This document shows, piece by piece, positions 22,119-32,746 of a stretch of 64,000 nucleotides of DNA. Position 1 is the stretch's first letter, and each line of letters begins with the position of its first letter. The position numbers and the translations under genes were made by a program. This stretch comes from Favolaschia claudopus (Eukaryota; Basidiomycota; Agaricomycetes; Agaricales; Mycenaceae), in the NCBI GenBank assembly GCA_037176885.1, contig JAWWNJ010000063.1, forward strand, positions 1,178,001-1,242,000, in the 5' to 3' direction. The notes under the pieces are model-generated. The model had not been told where the DNA came from. It searched no databases and was given only the letters and a program-made list of their open reading frames with translations.

Positions 22119-23338
22119 ATGAGCACCACGACCCAGCAGTATACTCGTGTCGCGATTATCACCGGCGCCGCACAAGGAATCGGGAAGGGCATCAGTCTGC
22201 GCTTGGCCGCCGACGGTCTGGATATAGTCGTGGCCGACCTGCCGAGCAAGATTGACGAGCTCAACAAGGTCGTGAAGGAGATTGAGGGTTTTGGACGGAA
22301 GGCTGTTGCGGTTCCCACTAATGTCACTAAGGAGGAAGAAGTCAAAGCTCTGGTTGAGGCGGCCGTGTCTAGTCTTGGACGCGTCGACGTCGTAAGCAGT
22401 CTTTATATATTTAATAGGCTGCGGGTGAACTGAGGTTGCTCGTAGATGGTCGCCAACGCCGGCGTAGCAGGTATTGGTGTTGGAGCTGGACCTGTGATTG
22501 ATGGTGCGTCTGGAAATTGCTCACTGTTTATGTATAGTTGAACGGAACGCGTAGCCAACGTCGACGATTGGAATAAGTGCTGGGATGTCAATATTCGAGG
22601 GGTTTTGTTTTCCTACAAGCATGCTGCCCTACAGATGATCAAGCAAGGCAACGGAGGACGCCTCATTGGTCAGTGTTTTTCTATCTCTCAATACAACACG
22701 TTCAGACTCGCATAATAGGCGCCTCATCGATCGCTGGAACGCGAGGTTTGTTTCTCGATTACGCGCTGCTTCTTCTTATTGAGACTGATCTTTCAGGCTT
22801 CGCCAACATGGGTGCATATTGCGTATCGAAATTCGCAGTTCGTGCTTTGACGCAAACCACGGGTACGCGTTTGCCATCTCGCTATACCGTAGTTGAATCC
22901 ATTCTATGAAATTTGTTAGCCCAGGAATTGCGGGAACACAAGATCACCGCCAATGCCTACGCTCCCGGCGCAATCGACACCGAAATGAGTATGTTGTGCC
23001 ACTTGCAGTCGCGGCTCCCCCACTAAGGTATTGGATTACAGTCGCTAACCCTGTAGACAAAGAGCATGGAGTTGGATTCGGCATTAAACAGGTATGTGGG
23101 CCAAGACTGATTTGTAGAGGAATCTATAGCTAACGACCATGTTCGTTCAGTTCATGAAGATTCCATCTTGGATCGGGACGGGTCAGCCCTCAGACGTCGC
23201 GAACGTTGTATCGTTCCTCGCCTCCCCGAATTCTCACTTTGTCACTGGTGAGTTGAACGAGCGAATCATCCTGTTTCTTGTCTAAACCTCGTAATAGGTC
23301 AAACGATCAGTGTCGACGATGGGATTCATCTGTCGTGA
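22119..23338 (+). CDS. SDR2: classical short-chain dehydrogenase/reductase, duplicate of SDR1
   Basis: Nine exons: 22119-22391, 22446-22503, 22555-22668, 22719-22745, 22797-22862, 22920-22988, 23042-23091, 23151-23247 and 23298-23338, giving 264 aa. All phases agree and every intron position matches SDR1. TGAAQGIG, NAG, GASSIAG, YCVSK and APGAIDT are intact, so the enzyme should be active. Over exon 1 it differs from SDR1 by only about five residues. The expected role is NAD(P)H-dependent carbonyl reduction or alcohol oxidation in the cytosol. The partner downstream is a broken MBL copy. The SDR1 TATA box is not conserved in front of this copy, so expression may be reduced. Confidence 0.9.
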
Positions 23339-23478
23339 AGATGTAGCATTGTAGTAGGCAGCATTCTAGCCCATTTATTTGTATGTATCTGTAACACCAG
23401 GAACACGGAGTTTTCTATAGGCGTGTACTTGTAGCAACGACTAGACATTGGGAGCGAAGAAAAGTAAGTTGGGGGTGC

Positions 23479-24000
23479 TACGCTGGGCTGAACACAAGGG
23501 CGGGATTCGTCTTCTCTACGAGACTCCAGAGTCCAGATCGTCTTCTCCTTCAACCTGCTCGCCTTCCAATCGTACAGGTACGCAGGGAAATAAGGAATCG
23601 AATCTCGAATGCTTATATCATGCGAGATCATGACGAAAAAGTCAGGATCCGCATCGAAGGCCGTCAGCTTTTCCACAGAAACCTGCGTGTGTATAGAACG
23701 AATCCGGTTCGTCTGAGATCGCCAGGAGCTGGTAAGACCAGGAGAGTAGGTCGAAGGCGCCGATGCGGGAATTCGGGGACCAGAAGTAGTCTGTGGAGAT
23801 GGAGGTTCTGGCTTCCTCGAGGAGGTGGGCGGGGCAGGGAATGTTCTGCTGCAGGGCGGGCTTGGGGGTGGGCTTCGCCGACGTGGTGGAAGGTATCTCC
23901 GCCGAGGAGGATGAATGTGGTTGGGGTGACGCAGGCGAGGGCGGATAGGTGGCCAGGGAGATGCTGTGAAGTAGGTAGCTTGTTAACAGAAACGTGAGTA
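23479..24000 (-). pseudogene. MBL3: 5'-truncated, frameshifted MBL copy
   Basis: It corresponds to the last exon of MBL2 plus the end of the preceding intron. Recognisable parts are the HLPGHLSALA equivalent near 23965, GGDTFHHVGEA, CPAHLLEEARTSISTDYFWSP, the AFDLLSWSYQLLAISDEPDSFY stretch, FDADPDFFVMISHDISIRD and FPAYLYDWKA. Compared with MBL2 there is a one-base insertion after the VGEA region, an 11-base deletion after DSFYT, and insertions near the C-terminus. The exons with the signal peptide and the HxHxDH motif are absent; similarity stops at about 24000, where a dispersed repeat begins. The non-coding sequence between it and SDR2 still matches the MBL2-SDR1 interval. Confidence 0.85.
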
Positions 24001-24545
24001 TCAAAAGAGCAAGAAGGTGCAGTAGTTCAAGTTCTGAAGAGCACATGTATGGTCAAAAGTTCGACCGGCTGAATGCTCGCTGCGAGAACGATATAAAGGC
24101 CGTAAACAAGTTGTCAAGGCGATAAGGGATACAGGAAAGAGAGTCGCAGGAGAAGAGCTGGATACAAGTAATTCACGCAGATGAGAGATAATCAAAAACT
24201 TGAAAAACACAAAGAGGATGGGTGGTGGTAGCAATAGGTTGATCATTAGAGACGAAGGGCTGGGGCAGATGGAACTGTTTGTGCGAGATGGGAAAAGAAC
24301 TGGAACAGGAGGGGTGATGGGTAAGATGTCTATGGCAAGTAGGAAGCTTAAAAAGTCAGAGGCCTTGGGAAGGGAGCGGAATCGGGCTGGAGGGAGTGTG
24401 ATGAAAATATAGGGACTTGCGAAGATGACGAGGCCGAATGAATCGGGCGAAAGACGACAGGGAGGCGCGACGAAGCAGTAGAGCGATCGCAGGAGCATCA
24501 AGAAAATAGTGCTGAGCAAGAGGTTGGTCTAAGAATTCGGCCGAG
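24000..24545 (-). repeat. dispersed repeat, copy A (minus)
   Basis: About 540 bp similar in inverted orientation to 30795-31290. Shared blocks include CAACCTATTGCTACCACCAC, TTACTTGTATCCAGCT, TCTTTCCTGTATCCC, CTTTTGACCATACAT and the end CTGCACC.TCTTGCTCT...ACTCAC. No coding capacity is recognised. It may be an LTR or a non-autonomous element. One end coincides with the truncation point of MBL3. Confidence 0.6.
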
Positions 24546-25228
24546 GAGGTTGGTGGTACGGAGAGAGACAGCAAGGGTTATCAGGAGAGCGAACAGGCGA
24601 GAAAGCTGCAGAGATTTGGGCCAGACGACAGAGACGGTAATAACATAGCGGATATCGAGAAAGGGCAAAGACATGTGGCATGGGTCGATGAAAACAACAG
24701 GGAATTGAGAACAGAGGAAGGTGAGGGTGAAAATATCCACTTTAAAAGGGACCAGTTCCAGCAGCAGAAGGACGAGGATTGGACGGCCGATGAGGTCGAG
24801 TGCATGCTAGCAGGAACTCATAAGAGAAAAGTGCGCAAGGAGCAAGTACCCAATTTGAGGAATCGAAGTCGAAGTCGGGGAGGCAAGAAAGGAAGGGGGT
24901 GGATTTTGGTATTGCTTGGAGCAGCGAAGAGGGGGCGAAAAAATTGTCAGTGGAAGCTGTCAAAATGCGGCGATGTTGCAATGGAAAGCGAGACAAACTG
25001 AAGGCATGGCATGGACGACGACGAAACAAGAGATACTAGTAGTGGCGGCACGAAAGCAAGGGGATCGGCAGTGCCAGCCAATGTGACATTTTGTGACAGA
25101 CGCGTTCGTCACATCAGTCACAGTTTCAATCCTTCTCTTCCTCCACCAAAAGCTCTTCAGGCTCAGCCTCAGCACCCCGCTCGCAATACTTAACCGTTTT
25201 GCTCGTATACCCCTCAAAAACTATCCTA
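24546..25228. other. intergenic, no gene seen
   Basis: Purine-rich plus strand (GGAAGG, GAAGAGG) and no supported gene. The promoter of the gene at 25229 should lie at the right end. Confidence 0.4.
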
Positions 25229-26204
25229 ATGGGTCGCGCACTATTCTCCGAGACTTATGGCGTCAAGGCTTTGGCTATTAGGGTCCAGTCAGACAACATC
25301 AAGGTAATCTACCAAACTCGCCAAAAAATCAACCATAGCCAACCTCATTTTAACGTAGGAACTCGACCAGTCCCTCCCCGTCTATCCAGACCCCGCCCGA
25401 TGGAGCCTCAGCCACTGTTTTGACCCCGACTCGGACGAATTCTTCCAAGGCGCTGAGTATGAGGCATTCATGGATATCGGGGAGGTTGACCGCCTCGAGC
25501 ACCCCGTCATTGTCTCGGACTCTAGCTCAGACAGCAGCGACAGTGGCCGCGACAGCCCCCTCGGTGAACCCGCCCCCGGCCCTGTCCCCGCCCTCCCAGC
25601 TAGAAGGACAACCATGATCTGGGACAGATTAGTCGACGAGAACCCTCAGACGTTCTTGCACGGCGCTGCCACCTCCATGAGCGACGACGTCTCCTACGCG
25701 CGTGTCCTGCCCCTGCCCGGCGCAGACACTGCTATCACAATCCCCGAAGGAGACCCAATCACGATCCGCACAACCGCAGACGCCGACCGCCCGCGCCCCG
25801 TCCTCGTGCTCAACGGCCCCATCGTGCACTCCCCCCTCCGCCGCAACTCCACCACCGCCTCCGACCTCGAGCGCTCCGCCGCCGCTGCCAGCGCCTCCCC
25901 GCGCCGCGTCAGCGTCCCACCCATCAGCATCCCCGCTGAGCCCTCCACCCCGTCCACCGACTCTGACTCGCTGTCGTACTCCCCCACCACGCCCCCCGCC
26001 GTGTACACGACTCACGTCCAACTCATGACCCCCTCCCCGCCCCCCACCGTCACCCCGCGCATCTACGTCTGGGGCGGCGCACGTACCGTCGTCAACGCCA
26101 GCCCCGCGTCCCCGAGCGTCCGTGCCGCAGGGCCGCTCACCAACCCCAGCGCGCGTCAGTCCTTGGTGCGGATCACTCCTCGTCGGCGCGCCCAAAACGT
26201 CTGA
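25229..26204 (+). CDS. hypothetical Ser/Pro/Thr-rich protein
   Basis: Two exons, 25229-25303 and 25359-26204, give 306 aa. The short first exon (MGRALFSETYGVKALAIRVQ) is joined in phase 0 by a GT-AG intron to a frame that opens with ELDQSLPVYPDPARWSLSH and an acidic DPDSDEFFQGAEYEAF. The rest is rich in Ser, Pro, Thr and Ala with runs such as SDSSSDSSDSGRDS and many SP/TP sites, so most of it is probably disordered and phosphorylated. No known domain was recognised. The first 80 residues are the only part likely to fold. The third-position GC is very high compared with its neighbours. Confidence 0.65.
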
Positions 26205-26614
26205 CGCTCTCGCCGCCATACATACGCATCCATGCACCGTAAAAATCTCCGTCCAGTGCTCGCTCGCTCAGTCACGAATCTCTGTATGAACGCCGCTCGT
26301 TCCTTCCTCTCCTTTGCCGGAACTCATTCGCCTTTCCACTGGCCATTCGCTGTTACTTATTGTTCCGTCCCGGTCTCTCGCTCTCTCACCACATATGTAC
26401 GCCTCTCCACGCACGCCTCACGCACGTCCTTCATATACATACAATGCACGCTCCTTTCTTTCTGTATCAACAACGCAATCGTATTGGGGACACTTGTGTA
26501 TCGTATGTTATGTGCCGCTAGCTAGCTACTTTTATATTACTTTATTCCTGCTGCCACTGTGAAGTGACCCCGATGTCTGGATTCAAGCGACAGGGATGGC
26601 AAGTCAACACAATA
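26205..26614. other. intergenic between convergent genes
   Basis: About 400 bp, pyrimidine-rich, no gene seen. Confidence 0.4.
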
Positions 26615-27932
26615 TCACCCCCACCGCGCATCCAACGACCCAATACTCTCCGCCAAACACCAGCGCTCCCGGGAAAGCAACAAACTCCACGTATCCTCCC
26701 CATCCACACTCGGCACCTTTGCAGGCGTCTTCATCCCGTCCTTATTCTTTCCAGGCGGGATGTAGGATACCGGGGCGGTGGTAAACGCGTGCGAGGTGAT
26801 GGAGACGAAGTGAGAGTCGGGGAGGTTGAACCTTCGCACAATCAGACGTCGAAGGGAAAATACGAGGATGGAAAATACCTTGAAAGAACATCTATGACAG
26901 ACTGCACAAAATTCGGGCTGAGGAAACCGCGCCAGCGCAAGCGGGTGAGGTCGCCGACTATTAGGTCGGCGGAAGGTGGGTCGTATACGGCGATGTACGC
27001 GTCGACGCGGTCGTTTGCTTCTAACCTTGGAAATGAAGAATCGATAAGCAAATCGTATTACTATTGACCATTGGAGAATACGCACCGCGGCGACCCAAAC
27101 CCCGCCATCCCAACCCACTCAAAGGCTCTCTGCACACCCTCCTCCCAATCCTCCGTTGCCTCAAGCTCTGAAGAAGGGGGTCGCGCAGGGAGCGTCAGCT
27201 GGGGAATTCGCACATTGGTCGAACTCGATATTTGGCATTGGACGATTCGGATTTGTGTGTTGGTGTGGGAGGCGAGTGAGGAGGAAAATTTTGTTGTCGT
27301 ATCTAAATCTAAAGAAGAATTCTATCATTAGTCCAATTGTGAAGCCGAAGGAATTTTCTACCGCACCATTCCCACAATACAGCACCGCCCAATCCGCCTC
27401 GCCTGCCTGCCTCCGACGCGCATCCCACGCCTTCAGCGCGTCGTCGCGCTTTTGACGATTCTTGAGGGAGGATGCGCTCGGGTGGAGGGGGAGGGTCACA
27501 GCTGCGCGATCCGTTGGCTCGATTTTCCCTAAATGAATGGATGAATGTATGCACTCACTGTATTCGGAACGACACTTGAAAGGGAGATTTTGCCCTGTGA
27601 TACCCAATTTCTGGTGGCTCTCCGCTGAGAGATGGAGGGTCAGGACGCCGCGAGGGTCGAGGCACCAGATGTCGTCCGTGTGCGGGGAGACGCTTAGCGC
27701 TGTGAGGGTACTAGGATTCGAGAATGAGAATCAGTCAACGATCCATTTACCAGGACCTCCCAAAAAACAGATGGAGAAACGCGCACCTCTTCATCTCAAC
27801 CCCCGACACATACCCTCCCTTCTCAACCTCTTTCACCAACTCGAACAACCCCGTCTCCGCATTGACGTACGATGTTTCGAGCACGCTGAGGGCGGCTTGC
27901 AACGCGGGGTTGGAGGGGAAGAGGACGTCGAG
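26615..27932 (-). CDS. Rpp40-like RNase P/MRP protein subunit, 5' exon unresolved
   Basis: Six exons fit with all phases agreeing: 27932-27787, 27710-27559, 27528-27367, 27308-27086, 27025-26879 and 26831-26615, 348 aa plus an unresolved start. The order of blocks resembles Rpp40: LDVLFPSNPALQAALS, then GVLTLHLSAESHQKLGITG, a Lys/Arg helix ending DWAVLYCGN, QRAFEWVGMAGFGSPR, VGDLTRLRWRGFLSPNFVQ, and a C-terminal SITSHAFTTAPVSYIPPG...EDTWSLLLS. Rpp40 is a protein subunit of the nuclear enzymes that process tRNA and rRNA precursors. An ATG at 28102 (MDIPSPAHHH) may be the first exon, but no donor there joins in phase. The family call is from pattern memory only. Confidence 0.6.
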
Positions 27933-28545
27933 CTGTGTAGTCGTTAACAGTTATCGACCATTCAATTGTGAGTGTCGAGAGGCTTTCACGGACGTTCCTG
28001 CTGGGTGAATGGATGCGCGGACGCTAGAGTGTCGAGTTTTGGGCACGGCAAGGAGCCGGTGGAGATGTGGAGGTGGTGGTGCGCCGGCGATGGGATGTCC
28101 ATTGAACGTCGAGGTTCAGAGAGCAAGTTGCGTTGGTTGCCTTTTTTCGGTGATTCTCGGGAGATCACAACTTATCGGATGTTTGAAGGATGGTCGAACC
28201 AAGTCAACTCTGAGGGCGAAGGAGACTGTTAAGCGGTGTAGCGGAGACTCGGGGTTCGAGTAGACGTTGGCAGGCTGGAACGGCTTTGCCAATTGCGGCG
28301 TGGAGTGGATGAGAAGTCGCAACGAAAGTTCAAAGCACTGACTGACAAAAGCAAAGAGACGGACGCCGCGGGCCGAGCTCCCGCATCTTGTCTACCTCTT
28401 GCGCTGCCTCTGGTCATTGACCTTTGCCTTTGCCTGCCTGTATCGCCAGGCTTCCGAGTCAGACACAGAGTTCTAATACCACTTACTACTATCGGTACCG
28501 CTGGCACTCCTGTGCTGTAAGGACCCGACATTCCCTAGCCGCATC
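27933..28545. other. upstream region of Rpp40-like gene and F-box 4
   Basis: Probable first exon of the Rpp40-like gene near 27990-28102 (minus) and the promoter of the F-box gene at 28546. Nothing else seen. Confidence 0.35.
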
Positions 28546-29667
28546 ATGCTTGCCAATTTCCACGAGGATCGTGCCCGTCTAGCAGAGCTCGAACCTCGAA
28601 TAAAAGCTCTGGAACAGACTCTTGCAGCCTTGCGACTCGAGGAGTTGACCATCAAGGAGCGGCTCAACTCCTACAAGTACCCCGTCTTGACTTTACCCAA
28701 CGAAATCGTGGCAGAAATCTTTTTACATTTCCTCCCAAAATATCCTTTCTGCCCGCCACTCGCCGGCCCAGTTTCACCTGTTCTCTTGACTCATATCTGC
28801 CGTTTGTGGAGAGAAATCGCTTTCTCTACCCCCCAACTTTGGCGAGCGATATCTCTTTCCAGTCTGGAACGCACATCTTTCAACCCCAACTACATATGGC
28901 TCAGCAGGGCGGGCTGCTGTCCGCTGTCCATTCATATGAATGAAAGGGACGAATATCTTGTCACTGCGCGCGAATTTTTAGCAGCAATCCTTCCCATCCG
29001 TGCTCACTGTGAATATCTACAACTCCGGCTCGAATACCATGCTTCCGCTCTCCCCACCATTGAAGGCAAATTCCCGCTTCTCCGCCATCTAGATATTGAA
29101 CTCGACCGCGAAGCCCCGCGGGAAATTCAATTCATGGATGCCCGGATGCTACGCTCCGTCGTGCTCGACGGTTTGGCAGCTCAAGAGATCACTGGGCTTC
29201 CTTGGACACAGCTGACTAGCCTCTCCCTGCATAACATCACATTCCAAGCTTGCGTCACAATCCTGCAGACAGCCACCAATCTTCTCGATTGTCGCCTTGA
29301 CATGAGCCACAGCTACACAGTATTTACCCCCCAGGACCCGCATATCGTACTCCTCTGCCTGAGATCATTTGAGGCAGACGTCAACACCTCTACGGGCATG
29401 GACGGTTTCCTTCACTCATTCACCCTCCCCGCGCTCTCCAGTCTCACCGTCTGCGGACGACTCCTCGGTCAAGAGGCGGTTCCATCGTTGAGGTCTTTCG
29501 TAGCGAGGTCTGGCTGTCATCTGCAGCACCTGCACGTTACATGCATCACCACAACCATACTCGTGGAGGAATCTTACCGTCTGGCATTGCCTTCTATTCC
29601 AAAAATCGACTTTAGCGTCGATCCAGACCCGCAGCCCCTTCATCTACTGTCCGACTGTGGGATTTGA
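28546..29667 (+). CDS. short F-box protein with N-terminal coiled coil
   Basis: One exon, 373 aa. Residues 1-45 form a charged coiled coil (RARLAELEPRIKALEQTLAA), followed by the F-box-like YPVLTLPNEIVAEIFLHFLP and LLTHICRLWREIAFSTPQLW, then leucine-rich repeats. This is the common agaricomycete design of coiled coil, F-box and LRR, expected to act as an SCF ubiquitin ligase adaptor. It differs clearly from the three larger F-box genes (no acidic lead, shorter tail). It may be slightly short at the C-terminus. No partner gene is obvious. Confidence 0.85.
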   Translation: MLANFHEDRARLAELEPRIKALEQTLAALRLEELTIKERLNSYKYPVLTLPNEIVAEIFLHFLPKYPFCPPLAGPVSPVLLTHICRLWREIAFSTPQLWRAISLSSLERTSFNPNYIWLSRAGCCPLSIHMNERDEYLVTAREFLAAILPIRAHCEYLQLRLEYHASALPTIEGKFPLLRHLDIELDREAPREIQFMDARMLRSVVLDGLAAQEITGLPWTQLTSLSLHNITFQACVTILQTATNLLDCRLDMSHSYTVFTPQDPHIVLLCLRSFEADVNTSTGMDGFLHSFTLPALSSLTVCGRLLGQEAVPSLRSFVARSGCHLQHLHVTCITTTILVEESYRLALPSIPKIDFSVDPDPQPLHLLSDCGI

Positions 29668-30009
29668 AGGGAGACTGACGCTGTGCCACTACGACCAGCT
29701 CAGACTCCTGCCTGACTGCGCTGGGCTCCAATAGTGCAGTACTCACTCGCTCTCACTTGGCAGATTCGAAATGCATTTCTGTTGTGTTGATTGGATGCAG
29801 AAAATATATATTTCTCTGGTGGCAGCTTTGTTCTCATCATCCGTCAGGTGGTTCTGCCCGTCTCAGTCTCAGACCCCGATTCATCCTATCCCACTCTATA
29901 CTCTACCACTTTCTCCAGTCTAAGATCATCTCAGTCCGCCCGGTTGTCTTTCTTCGGTTTCAACCGCGGTCAACGCAAATGCCGCTCGGAGTCGCTCTAG
30001 ATCTACTGC
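29668..30009. other. intergenic, no gene seen
   Basis: Downstream of F-box 4. No feature recognised. Confidence 0.35.
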
Positions 30010-30710
30010 TTTCCTCTGATGTGCCATCCCGGTCTTTCATCTTCGTCTCGGCTTGGTCTTGGTCTTGGTCTCGGTTTGATTTCGAACTTCGTCTCGTCTC
30101 GTCTTGATTCTCCATTTTTCATCGTCTTAATTCTTCGTCTTCGTCTCGTTCAGTCTCATCTTGATCTCAGTCTTATCTCGTCTCATCTTCGTCTGTCTCG
30201 TTTGGTCTTGCTCTTGGTCTCATCTTATCTTCCTCTTTGTCTCGTTTCCTCTCGCGTCTTTCGTTTTGATCTCCCTCGTCCTGGTCTCTCGTCTTCGTCC
30301 CGTCTGATCTTTCGTCTTCTCTCATTCGGTCTCATCTTGGTCTTGGTCTTGGTCTTGGTTCCGTCTCAATCTTTGTCTCGTCCCGTTCCGATTCAGATCT
30401 TAGACTTCATCCCGCCTCAATCTTTGTCTTTGTCTCATCTTGTCTTGATCTTTGTCTGGTCTCGTCTTGATCTTTCATGCTTCTCATCTCGTCTCATCTT
30501 TGGTCTTGGTCTCAATCTTCGTCGTCTTTGTCTCTCGTTTCGTCTCATCTTGGTCTTGGTTTGTCTCGATCTGTCTTATCTTCGTCTCCGTCCCGTCTTC
30601 TGAGACGGTCTCAACTCGTCTTGGTCTCGTCTCGGTCTCGGTCTTGGTCTTGGTTTCGGTTTCGTCTCATCTTCGTATTCGTCCCATGGCCATCTTTTCG
30701 TCTAATCTTG
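30010..30710 (+). repeat. degenerate TCTCGTCTTGG low-complexity tract
   Basis: About 700 bp built almost only from GTCTCG, GTCTTG, ATCTTG and TCTCATC units on the plus strand, for example four consecutive TTGGTC units near 30336-30360. The period is roughly 6 with irregular insertions. Adenine is rare on this strand. Frames through it read as Ser/Leu/Val-rich by-products and are not counted as genes. Confidence 0.85.
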
Positions 30711-30794
30711 CCGTCGGCATCATCCGGCGGCCGAGCTGGGGTTAAGGTTCGAGACTAACTTGGACTGAAAAGCACCCCCGTAACATCAACCTTC

Positions 30795-31290
30795 TGGCTC
30801 AATCCTTATACCAACCTCTTTTGCTCGACTGCCCCGCCGTTCATCTCATCGCCTCATGTTGCCTTTGGCCCCAATTATTCGGCCTCCTCATTTTCAGAAC
30901 AACACTCCCACAAATCCGATTCTGCTCCCTCACCAACGCCTACTCTTTTGCGCCTAAATCTGATGAGGTTCCATCGCCTTCTCATGACATTTTCCCCATA
31001 CCGCTCCTGTGTCCGTTCTGCTTCAGGCTTCGCATAAACCCTTCCCTCTTCCGCAGTCCGTCGTCACTAACTATCAACCTATTGCTACCACCACTCGTCT
31101 TTTTTTATCATCTCTGATCTGCGTGGATTACTTGTATCCAGCTACTCTGCCCACTCTCTTTCCTGTATCCCCTATCGCCTTGGCAATTTGTTCATATACT
31201 TTATATACCCAGTCGAGCTTTTGACCATACATATGCTATACCCGAACTGCTGCACCCTCTTGCTCTCTTAGTACTCACTGTTCTGCTTCG
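30795..31290 (+). repeat. dispersed repeat, copy B (plus)
   Basis: Inverted partner of 24000-24545. It contains TTTATATACCCAGTCG just before CTTTTGACCATACAT, which could be an internal TATA element, and ends GCTCTCTTAGTACTCAC. Confidence 0.6.
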
Positions 31291-31765
31291 ATCTCGAATG
31301 CTAATTTGATTCAATGTTCGATATACCAATACACTGTTTCTTTGCTCCTTCGCTACCCGTCATTCCAAATCACATACCCTCCTGCAGAAGCAGTCGGAGT
31401 TTCGGAGAATTGCTGTTGTTTCCAAGTACGTTGCCTCTTTGTTTATCAAATTGGCAACATGGTGCTTGGAAAGTTTGGTGTTCCAGATGATGAGCCCCTA
31501 TCGATGCCCACACATGCGTATCGCCTGGATTTGGCGTCCAGAATAGCACAAGCGACAAGAGGACCAGAGTTGAATCTTATCGTGTGGTATAATATAAGTT
31601 AGTGCCTGTTGGGGTGGGCATGTGTACAGCGTTATAATAATAATAATATTCTCTGAGATGGGGTCAGCACGCGAAGCCAGAAGAGACGGAAAAGAGGTAC
31701 TTACTTCAAAGTTCAAGTTGAGCACGCCAAGAGCACTGGACACCACCAAAAGTGTCCGGCAATCG
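31291..31765. other. intergenic, no gene seen
   Basis: Contains an ATAATAATAATATT stretch near 31632. No gene recognised. Confidence 0.35.
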
Positions 31766-32617
31766 TCATCGAATACCTGCAACCGCCTCCACCCTCAATA
31801 CCTCTTCCCTCAAGGCATCACGTCCCTCTTCGAGCCAACGGATATACTCCACCGCGCGAAACAGCACGCCGCTCTTCCCTTTACTTTGTCCCTTGCCCCT
31901 ACTGCCACTCCCCTTTGGCCGGCCGCGCTGAGGCATCCCAAGCGAGGAATTGCCATCGGGAGCGAGTAGCGCGATCAGCTGGGCATATCCGTCCCGGATC
32001 GCATTCCTGCGTTTCTGCTCGGACATGATGTGGTTTAACCGCTTCTGCGGCGTGGAAAGTAAGGGTTTTATGTTTCCGGCGCCGCGGGTGGGATCGGTGC
32101 TAGCTGTTGCGGTGGGGGGCGCGGAGGCGGCGGAGGTGCTGGAGCTGGCGTCGTTTGCATGGGATTGAGAGGATGTTTCGGAGGCGTTGCTGGGGGTTTG
32201 GCTGTCGCGGCGAGGGGAGGGTCTCGGCACCTGCTGCTGTTGGTGATGCTCTTTGAGCTGTTGTTGTTTCTGCTGCCTCGGCTGCTGTTGTTTCTGTGGT
32301 GATGGAAGGGATGCAGAGGAATGTGTGCTGCGACGGGGACGCCCTGAAGTCGAGGGTTCCGGTGCAGTGTTTAGATGGGGATTCGAGTACGGTGCACGAG
32401 GGGAAGCATATGATTGCTGCTGCTGCGGTGGAGGCTGCTGTTGTTGCGACTGCTCGCTCTCCCAGCCAAAATCGTTGAAATTGTCGAGGAAACCAAAGAT
32501 ATCGGTGGTTTCTGCGGCGGAGAAGAGATCTGCAGAAGCGGGAAGTGGCGGGGGGTTCGGGAAGGTGTTAGGATCGTAATTGAAGTCAAAGTCGGGGAAG
32601 GGAGGGGGAGGAGACAT
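31766..32617 (-). CDS. basic helix-loop-helix transcription factor
   Basis: One exon, 283 aa from ATG 32617. The first 190 residues are Pro/Gln/Ser-rich with several Q runs (CAG/CAA tracts) and look like an activation region. At about 199-280 is a bHLH domain: basic region and helix 1 NHIMSEQKRRNAIRDGYAQL, a long Gly/Lys/Arg-rich loop (SLGMPQRGRPKGSGSRGKG), and helix 2 SGVLFRAVEYIRWLEEGRDA running into a short leucine heptad. It should bind E-box DNA as a dimer in the nucleus. The basic region keeps the His/Glu/Arg pattern (H..E..RR) of E-box binders. It is divergent from the Zn2Cys6 gene with a 129-bp gap. Confidence 0.88.
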   Translation of the reverse strand: MSPPPPFPDFDFNYDPNTFPNPPPLPASADLFSAAETTDIFGFLDNFNDFGWESEQSQQQQPPPQQQQSYASPRAPYSNPHLNTAPEPSTSGRPRRSTHSSASLPSPQKQQQPRQQKQQQLKEHHQQQQVPRPSPRRDSQTPSNASETSSQSHANDASSSTSAASAPPTATASTDPTRGAGNIKPLLSTPQKRLNHIMSEQKRRNAIRDGYAQLIALLAPDGNSSLGMPQRGRPKGSGSRGKGQSKGKSGVLFRAVEYIRWLEEGRDALREEVLRVEAVAGIR

Positions 32618-32746
32618 GATTATAGCAGCGTCTGGGGGAAGAGAACAAGTTCATCTGGTTGCCAAAAAACCAGCGTAGAAGACCCCTTTTGGGCGGCGGT
32701 CGGGTAATTGGTAGCCGGAGAGAAGAAACGTCACACGCTGATCACC
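32618..32746. promoter_or_regulatory. bidirectional promoter of bHLH and Zn2Cys6 genes
   Basis: Only 129 bp separate the two ATGs (210 bp if the Zn2Cys6 protein starts at 32828). Both genes must share this stretch, which has no clear TATA box. Confidence 0.5.

Noticed and set aside
24001..24519. 172-residue hydrophobic frame
   Set aside because: It lies in the dispersed repeat; the second copy at 30.8-31.3 kb has it broken, so it is not a conserved gene.
25629..26237. Gly/Arg/Asp-rich 202-residue frame on the minus strand
   Set aside because: It is the shadow of the GC-rich Ser/Pro-rich gene on the plus strand, with extreme composition and no splice support.
27986..28168. First exon of the Rpp40-like gene from ATG 28102
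   Set aside because: No donor in this frame joins in phase with the exon starting at 27932, so it was left out of the CDS.
30019..30745. Ser/Leu/Val-rich frames in the TCTCGTCTT tract
   Set aside because: Open only because the repeat lacks stop codons; no start context and no domain.
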